A DNA stretch of 64,000 nt from Pelagibius sp964472095 (GTDB taxonomy: Bacteria; Pseudomonadota; Alphaproteobacteria; Kiloniellales; Kiloniellaceae): assembly GCA_964472095.1 (NCBI GenBank), contig CAYYIV010000020.1:20795-84794 (forward strand), in the 5' to 3' direction. Position numbers and translations under genes: made by a program. Positions 35,399 through 42,506 of the stretch are shown here, in pieces. Below the pieces are notes generated by a model. That model saw nothing but the letters and a program-made list of their open reading frames with translations. It made no database searches and was not told the origin of the DNA. How positions within the stretch are numbered: the stretch's first letter is position 1; each line of letters begins with the position of its first letter.

Positions 35399-36186
35399 CC
35401 GGTGACGGCCCCCCGGTTCATCCGCTGCGCCAGCAGCACCAGGGTAAAGCTGACCAGCATGACTACCGTGGCCATGGCGTTGATCTCCGGCGTCACGCCG
35501 AAGCGGATCATCGAGTAGATCTGCATCGGCAAGGTGGTCGATGACTGCCCCGCGCCGGCTGTGAAGAACGCGATGATAAACTCGTCGACCGAGAGGGTGA
35601 AGGCCAGCATGGCGCCGGCCAGTACGCCGGGAAAGATCATCGGCAGAATGATGCGCCGGAAGGTGGTGAACTCCGACGCGCCAAGGTCCACCGACGCCTC
35701 GAAGATCGCCCAGTCGAACTGGCGCAGGCGCGTGCGCACCACGACGCAGACGAAGGCGATGTTGAAGACCACGTGGCTGAGAATGATGGAGTGCAGGCCG
35801 AGGGTGAAGTCGAGCAGCGTGAAGAACGACAGCAGCGCGATGGCCAGCACGATGTCGGGGATGATCATTGGCGCGAAGAGCACGGCCTCCAGCGCCGGGC
35901 TGCGGCGGCGGTATTCCATCCCGATGGCCAGCAGCGAGCCCAGCAGCGTCGCCAGCAAGGTCGAGATTACGGCTACGGTCACGGTGTTGGCGGCGGCGTT
36001 CAGCACCGCCTTGTTGTCGAGCAGCACGCCGTACCACTTCAGCGAGAAGCCGCTCCACACCGTCGGCAGGCCTGCGCGGTTGAAGCTCAACACCATGAGC
36101 ACGGCGATCGGCAGGTAGAGGAAGAGGTAGACCAGCCGCAGGTGGGCGCCCAGCCAGAGCCGCGTCGGGTTGATGTTTCTAGCCAT
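35395..36186 (-). CDS. Polyamine-type ABC transporter permease (PotC-like)
   Basis: 263-residue permease with about six helices, the EAA loop FEASVDLGASEFTTFRRIILP and the PotC-like segment AFTLSVDEFIIAFFTAGAG. The ATG at 36186 overlaps the end of the first permease gene by eight bases; an earlier start at 36204 would add six polar residues. It pairs with the permease at 36179. Confidence 0.9.
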   Translation of the reverse strand: MARNINPTRLWLGAHLRLVYLFLYLPIAVLMVLSFNRAGLPTVWSGFSLKWYGVLLDNKAVLNAAANTVTVAVISTLLATLLGSLLAIGMEYRRRSPALEAVLFAPMIIPDIVLAIALLSFFTLLDFTLGLHSIILSHVVFNIAFVCVVVRTRLRQFDWAIFEASVDLGASEFTTFRRIILPMIFPGVLAGAMLAFTLSVDEFIIAFFTAGAGQSSTTLPMQIYSMIRFGVTPEINAMATVVMLVSFTLVLLAQRMNRGAVTG

Positions 36187-37042
36187 GGGCGGCCGCCCCC
36201 TCACCCTGCACGCGGCGCACCAGCAGCGCCTGGGAGAACAGCAGCGCCATCATGACGCCGATGAGCAGGAAGCTGAGGGTTGCGCCGAAGGGCCAGTCAC
36301 GTGCCGTGAGGAACTGGTCATAAATGATGTTGCCGACCATCTGCAGACGGCCGCCGCCCAAGAGGTCGGGTGTGATGAAGTTGCCGATGGAGAGCACGAA
36401 GACGAAGACTGCACCGGCGGCGACGCCCGGCAGGGTCAGCGGCAGGGTGACGCGCCAGAAGGTGCGCGGCGAGGATGCGCCGAGGTCCTCCGAGGCCTCC
36501 AGCACCTCCGGATTGAGGCGGCTGATGGAGGAGTAGATCGCCAGCACCACGAACGGCAGGTAGTTGTAGACCAGCCCGGTGACGATGGCGAACTCGTTGT
36601 AGAGCAGCGCCAGCGGCTCCTGCACCAGACCGAGCGACACCAGACCCTTGTTCACTAAGCCCTCGCGGTTCAGCAGCACGATCCAGGCATAGGTGCGGAT
36701 CAGGTAGTTGCTCCAGAATGGCAGCATGACCAGCACCAGGTAGGCGGTCTGGCGGCTGGCGGGTGCCCGCGCAATCGCGTAGGCGGCCGGATAGCCGAGC
36801 AGCAGCGCGATGAGGGTGGCGAGGCCGGCGATCTTTGCCGAGGTGAGGAAGATCGAGAGGTAGAGCGGATCGAAGGCGCGGGAGAAGTTCTCCAGCGTGA
36901 AGAGGTAGTCGATGCCGCCGTAGATGCCGCGCTCGAAGAAGGCGAAGACGAAGACGATGCCGCAGGGAACGACGAGAAACAACGCCAGCCAGGTAAGGCC
37001 GGGGCCGAGCAGAAGCCAGTCTCTGAGTGTTGAGCGGGGCAT
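36179..37042 (-). CDS. Polyamine-type ABC transporter permease (PotB-like)
   Basis: 287-residue permease. Helix 1 covers about 15-36; the EAA loop is LEASEDLGASSPRTFWRVTLP; GNFITPDLLGGG matches the PotB family end. It lies 75 bases downstream of the binding-protein gene, separated by a hairpin, and overlaps the second permease gene. Confidence 0.9.
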   Translation of the reverse strand: MPRSTLRDWLLLGPGLTWLALFLVVPCGIVFVFAFFERGIYGGIDYLFTLENFSRAFDPLYLSIFLTSAKIAGLATLIALLLGYPAAYAIARAPASRQTAYLVLVMLPFWSNYLIRTYAWIVLLNREGLVNKGLVSLGLVQEPLALLYNEFAIVTGLVYNYLPFVVLAIYSSISRLNPEVLEASEDLGASSPRTFWRVTLPLTLPGVAAGAVFVFVLSIGNFITPDLLGGGRLQMVGNIIYDQFLTARDWPFGATLSFLLIGVMMALLFSQALLVRRVQGEGAAAHG

Positions 37043-37063
37043 GGTCCAGCGGGCAAAAGTGCC

Positions 37064-37098
37064 GCCGCCGCTCCCAGGGTCACCGGGGGAGCGGCGGC
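37064..37098 (-). terminator. Intercistronic hairpin after the binding-protein gene
   Basis: 12-bp perfect stem, GCCGCCGCTCCC (37064-37075) with GGGAGCGGCGGC (37087-37098), in the 75-base gap between the binding-protein stop and the permease start. No T-run follows on the minus strand, so attenuation or message protection is more likely than termination. Confidence 0.55.
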
Positions 37099-37117
37099 GA
37101 ACCGACGTCCGGCTTAC

Positions 37118-38173
37118 CTAGTTGGACGCCAGGATTTCCGTGACGGTCCGGGAGAAGGCTCTCTGGCCTGCCCCGAGATCGCGCAGCTGTTCCTGCTTCA
37201 GCAGTTCGTCCGGCGTGAAGCCGAGATTCGGGTACTGCGCTATCAGCGCCGGATCGAGCGCCTCCATGGCCGCCTTGTTCGGCACCTTGTAGAGGATGTT
37301 CTCCGGCACCCAGGCGCCGTTGTCGGCCTTGAGAATGAAGTCGAGGAACTTGTGGGCCGCCTCCTTGTTCTGCGAGGCCGTGGTGATCACCATGGTGTCG
37401 ACCCAGAGGTCGGAGCCTTCCTTGGGGATGACGTATTTGATGTCGACATTCTCGGCGATGCCGTAGTTGCACCAACCGTCCCATGCCTGCACCAGCGAAG
37501 CCTCGCCGGAAACCAGCTTGGCATAGAAGGTGGTGTCGTCGTAGGCCAGGAGATCCTTCTTGGCCGCGATCAGCAGGTCTTTGGCCTCGGCGAGATCAGC
37601 CGCGTCGGTGGTGTTCACCGAGTTGCCCATGGCGAGGAAGGCGGCGGCCATCAGCCAGCGGTCGGTCGACAGCATGGTGACCTTGCCCTTCAAGGCATCG
37701 GCCGGTTTCAGCAGGTCCATCCAGCTGTCTGGCGTGCCGCTCACCAGGTCGCTGCGGTAGCAGAGGCCGGTAGTACCCCAGGCGTAGGGCAGCGAGACCT
37801 TGTTGCCGGGGTCGTAATCCAGTTGCATGGCCTCCGGATAGAGGTTTTGCATGTTGGGGATCATGGTGTGGTCGAGCTCGGCCACCAGCCCCAGGTTCTG
37901 CAGCGCCTCGACGAAGGGCGAGGAGACGAAGAGCACGTCGTAGCCCCGGCCCTTGCCGGCCACGACCTTGCCCATGATCTCCTCATTGGTGGCATGCACC
38001 GCCAGCTCAGCCTCGATGCCGGTCTCGGCCGTAAAGCGCTCCAGCATGTCGGCCGGCATGTAGCCGTCCCAGTTGGAGATCACAATCTTGCCGGCCGCCT
38101 GCGCGCCGCCTGCGACGGCCATGGCAGCGACACCAGCCAGCAGCGCCGCGCTCCAGTTATTGATTTTCAACAT
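37118..38173 (-). CDS. Polyamine-type ABC transporter binding protein (PotD-like)
   Basis: 351-residue binding protein. Signal peptide: hydrophobic 8-22, AQAA-G cleavage near 27. The mature start IVISNWDGYMPADMLERF and the later segments LPYAWGTTGLCYR and GEASLVQAWDGWCNYG are typical of PotD/PotF proteins. The ATG at 38173 precedes the signal peptide; a longer reading to 38287 runs through the promoter region and is rejected. It is the first gene of the cluster that continues through permeases, ATPase, glycosyltransferase, cupins and aldehyde dehydrogenase. Confidence 0.9.
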   Translation of the reverse strand: MLKINNWSAALLAGVAAMAVAGGAQAAGKIVISNWDGYMPADMLERFTAETGIEAELAVHATNEEIMGKVVAGKGRGYDVLFVSSPFVEALQNLGLVAELDHTMIPNMQNLYPEAMQLDYDPGNKVSLPYAWGTTGLCYRSDLVSGTPDSWMDLLKPADALKGKVTMLSTDRWLMAAAFLAMGNSVNTTDAADLAEAKDLLIAAKKDLLAYDDTTFYAKLVSGEASLVQAWDGWCNYGIAENVDIKYVIPKEGSDLWVDTMVITTASQNKEAAHKFLDFILKADNGAWVPENILYKVPNKAAMEALDPALIAQYPNLGFTPDELLKQEQLRDLGAGQRAFSRTVTEILASN

Positions 38174-38286
38174 TTTCTGTCTCCCATTCCCTGCGCTTCC
38201 CTGTGACGACCCGCATTTGCGGTCAGCATGAACGCGACCGGCCGGCAATATCCGGCCTCCCCTGGCCCCGCTGCCCAAGACGATCA

Positions 38287-38316
38287 TGTTGTACAGATTT
38301 TAAAAAAAATACAACA
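38287..38316. promoter_or_regulatory. Inverted repeat in the 324-base promoter gap
   Basis: TGTTGTA and TACAACA form perfect 7-bp arms separated by 16 bases that contain an eight-A run. It lies 114 bases upstream of the binding-protein gene on the minus strand and 180 bases before the plus-strand gene at 38498, in the only clearly AT-rich part of the 38174-38497 gap. The spacing suits a dimeric regulator. No regulator gene is adjacent. The rest of the gap shows no supported feature. Confidence 0.45.
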
Positions 38317-38497
38317 GCGAACGGCTTCCTGCGCGGGTGCATGGCGCACAGCGATCCGCCGAGTGCGGACGCGAACGCCGCCCAAGCAACGAGTCCTGCA
38401 TAGACGAGACCACGACGTACTGTTTACATGATGCCGATCGGATCGGCGCGCTGCTCACGCTCCGTGCAGCAGAGGACCGGATGACGTCGGAGGCCGC

Positions 38498-39004
38498 ATG
38501 AAGTTTCTCCACTGGTTGGTCGACGAGATGAGACTGATGCTCGCGGCGACGCTCTACTTCGCGGCCTGCTTCGTACTGATCATGATCCTGAAGCAGCTCC
38601 TGCTCGCCCAGTTCGGCATCGCGTTCAGCGGCATCACGACGGCGATCGTCGTGGCGCTGGTGACCGCCAAGGTCCTGATCGTCCTCGAAAAGGTGCCGAT
38701 CGGCCGCTGGTTCGGGAACCAGCCGGCCATTTTCGACGTCGTCGCCCGCACGATGCTCTACACCGTCGCCACGATGTTCGCGCTGCTGCTCGAGAAGGCC
38801 TTCGAATCGCGCGCCGAGCACGGCGGCTTCCTGGCCGCGGTCGCCAAGGTCTTCGAGCATCGCGACGTCGCCCAGGTCTGGGCGACCACCATCTGCGTTG
38901 GCCTCGCCTTCATGGCCTACAACTCCTTCGGCATCCTCCAGCGGGAGCTCGGCACCCGGCAGCTGCGGCGGATATTCTTCGGCCGGGCCGCCGCGCCGCG
39001 CTAG
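38498..39004 (+). CDS. Hypothetical four-helix membrane protein
   Basis: 168-residue inner-membrane protein of unrecognised family. Four hydrophobic segments are visible, about 13-33, 42-62, 80-98 and 128-146, with the charged stretch LEKVPIGRWFG between the second and third and a basic C-terminus. The coding pattern (G or C in most third positions) and isolated position downstream of a promoter-like region make it real. Nothing in the neighbours shows a role. Confidence 0.7.
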   Translation: MKFLHWLVDEMRLMLAATLYFAACFVLIMILKQLLLAQFGIAFSGITTAIVVALVTAKVLIVLEKVPIGRWFGNQPAIFDVVARTMLYTVATMFALLLEKAFESRAEHGGFLAAVAKVFEHRDVAQVWATTICVGLAFMAYNSFGILQRELGTRQLRRIFFGRAAAPR

Positions 39005-39058
39005 GCCGGCTGAAGCGGAGAGGATGCGGGTGGCTCCACCGTCCTCACCGGCAGCTGG

Positions 39059-39508
39059 TCACACTTCCTCACGCCGCGGCACCTTTACGACCGCCTCCCC
39101 TTCGAGCACCGTGGTCTCGCCTACTTTGCATTTGCAGTCCAGCTTGGCGCGCAGCCTTTCGGCGTTCAGCTCGGTGATCTCGACGATGGCATCGACCGTG
39201 TCGCCGATCTTCACCGGCGCGAGGAACCTCAAGGTCTGGGAGATGTAGATGGCGCCCGGGCCGGGCAGCCTGGTGCCGATCACCGCGGAAATGAGGCTCG
39301 CCGTGTAGAGGCCGTGGGCGATTCGGCCCTTGAACAGCGTCTTGGCCGCAAAGTGCTCGGAAAGGTGGATGGGATTACGGTCGCCGGTGATCTCGGCAAA
39401 GCCCACCACGTCCGACGAACGGACCGTCTTCGAATAGACCTCGGTCATGCCGAGACTCAGGTCTTCGAAGCAGAGGGTCTGGAAGGGCAGGAAGGTCAAG
39501 GGGGGCAC
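39059..39508 (-). CDS. MaoC-like (R)-specific enoyl-CoA hydratase
   Basis: 149-residue hot-dog-fold protein. The hydratase 2 motif with the catalytic Asp and His is seen as ITGDRNPIHLSEHFAA, followed by IAHGLYTASLISAVIGTRLPG. These residues are those of PhaJ/MaoC hydratases, which hydrate trans-2-enoyl-CoA to the (R)-3-hydroxyacyl-CoA. The start at 39508 is a GTG; an internal ATG at 39448 would remove part of the first strand. It is not obviously linked to its neighbours. Confidence 0.88.
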   Translation of the reverse strand: MPPLTFLPFQTLCFEDLSLGMTEVYSKTVRSSDVVGFAEITGDRNPIHLSEHFAAKTLFKGRIAHGLYTASLISAVIGTRLPGPGAIYISQTLRFLAPVKIGDTVDAIVEITELNAERLRAKLDCKCKVGETTVLEGEAVVKVPRREEV

Positions 39509-39597
39509 CTCTACGCCGCGCCACGGTCGTTCGCGGTCGTGAGACTAGACGGCCGCCGCCCCGGCGGCAATTTCGAAGGTCGGGGGACTCGCCGGGC

Positions 39598-40182
39598 TTA
39601 GCCTGCGCGCCGGCGCCGCAGCAGGGCGAGGCCGGCGAGGCCGAGTCCGAAGAGGCCAAGGCTGGCCGGCTCCGCCACCTGCTGCAGGAAGCCGCGAATC
39701 TCGCCGCCGGCAGCGAAGGTGGTGTGGACGTTGAAGTAGGCCGTCCCGGCCTGCAGGCCCGCCAGAAGGGCCGCTTCCGCCCCCGCCTCGGTGCCGCCGT
39801 TGGCGGCGATAAAGGCAGCGTTGAAGGAGCTGGCTTGCGTCAAATCGAAGAGATTGTCATAGGTGCCGCTGGTGACGCCCAGCGGGAAGCCTTCGAAGCT
39901 CGGCGTCTGGCTGGCCACGCCCACATTGCCCGGAGGTGCGACGCAGCAGTGGATGTGTGCCGCCGTGGTGGTGCCGGTCAGGCCGCTGAAGCTGACCTGG
40001 ACGCGCATCGTGTGCGCTACGATGTCGAACTCGACCCGCACGCTTCCGGTGCCTAGTGAGTCGTTCGGCGGGTTTTCGCTCGCCCCGTCCATGTCGGCAA
40101 TGAAGAACATGGGAACGGCCTGGGCGCCAGGCGAGAACACGAAGACGAGCAGCGCAAGCACTGCCGAGCTGATCAGCCGCAT
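39598..40182 (-). CDS. CHRD-domain protein with PEP-CTERM sorting signal
   Basis: 194-residue secreted protein: signal peptide (about 1-22, GAQA-V), a CHRD domain with GASENPPNDSLGTGSV and the histidine segment TTAAHIHCC, then a C-terminal sorting signal, VAEPASLGLFGLGLAGLALL followed by arginines. The last is a variant of the PEP-CTERM motif processed by exosortase, so the product should be surface-sorted or secreted. No exosortase gene lies in the window. The ATG at 40182 precedes the signal peptide; an upstream reading to 40323 adds only polar sequence. The 200 bases upstream show no other gene. Confidence 0.85.
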   Translation of the reverse strand: MRLISSAVLALLVFVFSPGAQAVPMFFIADMDGASENPPNDSLGTGSVRVEFDIVAHTMRVQVSFSGLTGTTTAAHIHCCVAPPGNVGVASQTPSFEGFPLGVTSGTYDNLFDLTQASSFNAAFIAANGGTEAGAEAALLAGLQAGTAYFNVHTTFAAGGEIRGFLQQVAEPASLGLFGLGLAGLALLRRRRAG

Positions 40183-40383
40183 CGCAGTATGCTCCGACAA
40201 TAGAGGGCCATCCTCGGCAGAGGGCAGCCGATGTCGCTTATGAGCAAAGGCCGTGCCAATACCCGATCGAAAGGGAATCCAAGAGGTTAGCGCGGGGCGT
40301 CTGCAGGGGTGTAAAGTTTTCAATACTTATGATGTGACCCCATTCCTTGGACTGCCTGGATCCGACTCTGCAATGAGAGGCCG

Positions 40384-41319
40384 TCAGACTCGCGTCATCC
40401 TGCGGTGCGCCAGGGCGCGCACCTTGTCGAAGTTCGGGCGGACTTGCTGAGAGACCTCGATGTGACGGCGCAGCAGGTTGGCGGCGCGGTCGAAGTTTTC
40501 CGCCTCGAAGGCGTCGAGGATGGCCAGGTGCTCGCGGCAGGAATCGCTGAGGCGCCCGCGGTCGTTGTAGTTCTCGTACTCGCTGAGGCGGCGCAAGCGC
40601 GTCTGCAGGCGGATGGCGTGGCTGAGGAAGCGGTTACCGCAGAATGCACCGATGGCCTCGTGGAAGTCGGCGTCGGCCTCGAAGAGCTCGGCCATAGGTA
40701 CCGTCTCGATACCGGCGGCAAGCAGTGCGGCGTGGCGCTCGCGCAGGCTTCTCACGCGCTTGGGGTCAGGGCGGAAGCCGGGTTCCAGAACGGCCGCCGG
40801 CTCGACCAGCAGACGGAAGCGGTAGCTCTCCTCGTATGCGCTGGCGTCGTTCAGCACCGGGCCGAAGACGTAGCCGCGCCCGGCCGCACGCTCGATGACG
40901 CCTTCCTCCGACATCTGGGCCAGCACGCGGTTGGCCGTCGCCCGGTCGCAGACGTAGCGGCGCATGACGTCGCTGACTGCAAGCTGCTGCGGGATCAGGT
41001 TGGCGAAGCGCGCGCGCACCAGGTCGCGGTAGATGGCCTCCTCCTCCGGCTCCGGCAAGGCGACGGCGGTGAAAGCCGTGCTGTCGCTGTCGAGGGCGAG
41101 AAAGTAGCCAAGCTTGGGCACCAGCTTCACCACACCCCGGTCTTTCAGGAGGGCCAGGGCGGCACGCACCGGCGAGCGCGAGACGCCGAGGCGCTCGGCC
41201 AGCTTCACCTCCGCCAAATGGGCATCGGCGGCGAGGCCGTCGCGCCGGGCGATCTCGAGGATCTGCCGCGCCAAAGCCGTGGTCTTCGCTCGTGGTGCCG
41301 TCACCTGGAAGCCCTGCAT
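40384..41319 (-). CDS. GntR-family regulator with two winged helices and FCD-like domain
   Basis: 311 residues from the ATG at 41319 (a TTG at 41331 is an alternative). The N-terminal GntR winged helix (about 14-74) has LAEVKLAERLGVSRSPVRAA. A second winged-helix-like unit follows at about 94-152 (VSDVMRRYVCDRATANRVLA, then EEGVIERAAGRGYVFG). The C-terminal half (about 160-305) is an all-helical FCD-type effector domain with DADFHEAIGAF and REHLAILDAFEAENF. It closes the sugar-acid gene island and may control it. Two DNA-binding units in one GntR protein is unusual. Confidence 0.82.
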   Translation of the reverse strand: MQGFQVTAPRAKTTALARQILEIARRDGLAADAHLAEVKLAERLGVSRSPVRAALALLKDRGVVKLVPKLGYFLALDSDSTAFTAVALPEPEEEAIYRDLVRARFANLIPQQLAVSDVMRRYVCDRATANRVLAQMSEEGVIERAAGRGYVFGPVLNDASAYEESYRFRLLVEPAAVLEPGFRPDPKRVRSLRERHAALLAAGIETVPMAELFEADADFHEAIGAFCGNRFLSHAIRLQTRLRRLSEYENYNDRGRLSDSCREHLAILDAFEAENFDRAANLLRRHIEVSQQVRPNFDKVRALAHRRMTRV

Positions 41320-41399
41320 TCGATGTCGCAAAGCGGGCTCGCGCCCGGGGCACTCTAGGCCGGCGCGTCGAAAGCGGGCAAGTCCGCTTGCGAAAAGCG

Positions 41400-41747
41400 T
41401 CAGGAGGCGGCGCGCAGGCCCAGCGGTACGAAGCTGGCGGGAACGCCGAAACGCGCCTCGAAAACGGCCAGCAGAGCCCCGGCGTCGAGGAGGTGAGTCT
41501 CGCCCGGCAGGCCGACGGCAATGACATAGCCGCGCGAATCCAGCTCGTAGACCGTGCTGCGGTCGAAGGGCGACAGCGCGAGCCGCCGCAGCGTCTCCGC
41601 GTCGCGCGGCCGCAGGCGGTCGCCGACCTTCAGCCGGACCCAGAGGTTTTCCAGGCAGCGCAGGCTGACGCCGCAGACGCCGCCGCCCTCCCTGGCCGGT
41701 TCCGCGCCCCGCTGCCGACGCCTCTCCCGATGCGATCGAATGCCCAT
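41400..41747 (-). CDS. Hypothetical protein
   Basis: 115-residue protein of no recognised family. The N-terminus is basic and low in complexity; from about residue 30 it looks folded, with CLENLWVRLKVGDRLRPRD, a middle ending STVYELDSRGYVIAV and a C-terminal LLAVFEARFGVPASFVPLGL. A TTG at 41789 would add 14 residues. It lies between the XRE-cupin and GntR genes on the same strand, so it may be co-transcribed with them. A small ligand-binding or regulatory role is possible but not shown. Confidence 0.5.
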   Translation of the reverse strand: MGIRSHRERRRQRGAEPAREGGGVCGVSLRCLENLWVRLKVGDRLRPRDAETLRRLALSPFDRSTVYELDSRGYVIAVGLPGETHLLDAGALLAVFEARFGVPASFVPLGLRAAS

Positions 41748-41807
41748 CCGTCCCGATCCCTCACGCGAGCTTCCTCGCCCCTTCGTCAAGATCCACTATA
41801 GAGGAAA

Positions 41808-41836
41808 TTCGATTTAATGGAAGTTATTTCGATTTA
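41808..41836. repeat. Direct repeat TTCGATTTA, spaced by two helical turns
   Basis: TTCGATTTA occurs at 41808-41816 and 41828-41836, start-to-start 20 bases, in a short AT-rich patch that overlaps the end of the XRE-cupin gene and precedes the hypothetical gene. The spacing puts both copies on one face of the helix, so a regulator binding site for the gene at 41747 is possible. Confidence 0.35.
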
Positions 41837-42420
41837 GAGAACCTGACGAAAAGCAGTGCCTCGGCGTTGCGCTTGCCAACGGCGGCGATGGCATGGGCAA
41901 CGTCGGCCGCATAGCGGGCGGTCCGTCCGGGCTGCAGGCGCAGCCGGTCGCCGCCGCAGCGGATCTCGACCTCGCCACTCAGCACGGTCAGTTGCTCGAC
42001 GGCGCCGCGCTCGTGCGGTTTGCTGTCGAGCACGCCGCCGGGGCGCAGAACCAGGCGGTAGAGCTCCGACACCCCTGCCAGCTCCGGCGCATTGAGGATG
42101 ACCAGGCGGTATTTGGCTGCTTCGTTGTCGATCACCGGACTGTCGACCAGGGAGATCAGGCTTTCCCGGCCGTCGGCGCCCTGCAGCGCCGGGCCGTCGC
42201 CGCCGAACAGTTCGAGCGGGTCCAGCGCCAGAGCCTTGGCCACATTCCACAGGGTCGCGAGGGTCGGGTTGGTGGTGCCGCGCTCGACCTGGGACAGCAC
42301 GGACTTGGAGACCCCGGCCGCCTTGGCGAGATCCTCCAGAGTCATCTTCCGCTCCAGGCGGGCGCCGCGGATCCGCTTGCCGAGGCTGACCAGATCGGCG
42401 CCCGCTTCTTTCCCGGTCAT
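41824..42420 (-). CDS. XRE-family regulator with C-terminal cupin domain
   Basis: 198-residue transcription factor. The helix-turn-helix (about 14-66) reads MTLEDLAKAAGVSKSVLSQVERG, and the C-terminal cupin (about 115-190) contains VLRPGGVLDSKPHERGAVEQ and VLSGEVEIRCGGDRLRLQPG. HTH-plus-cupin regulators commonly sense small metabolites such as amines or sugar acids (for example PuuR). The ATG at 42420 is chosen because the upstream extension has no conserved character. It lies between the permease gene and a small hypothetical gene, all on the same strand. Confidence 0.9.
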   Translation of the reverse strand: MTGKEAGADLVSLGKRIRGARLERKMTLEDLAKAAGVSKSVLSQVERGTTNPTLATLWNVAKALALDPLELFGGDGPALQGADGRESLISLVDSPVIDNEAAKYRLVILNAPELAGVSELYRLVLRPGGVLDSKPHERGAVEQLTVLSGEVEIRCGGDRLRLQPGRTARYAADVAHAIAAVGKRNAEALLFVRFSKSK

Positions 42421-42506
42421 CGCGCTTTCCCAGGCCGTGGGGTGTGTCGAAGGGAAGGTGTTATCACGTTTCGCCGCGACTGACATGCGCTTCGCACGAT
42501 ACCTTG

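Noticed and set aside
35399..36058. 220-residue N-terminal extension of the PotA-like ATPase
   Set aside because: It is out of frame with the permease gene below it and Arg-rich; the ATPase proper starts at 35398.
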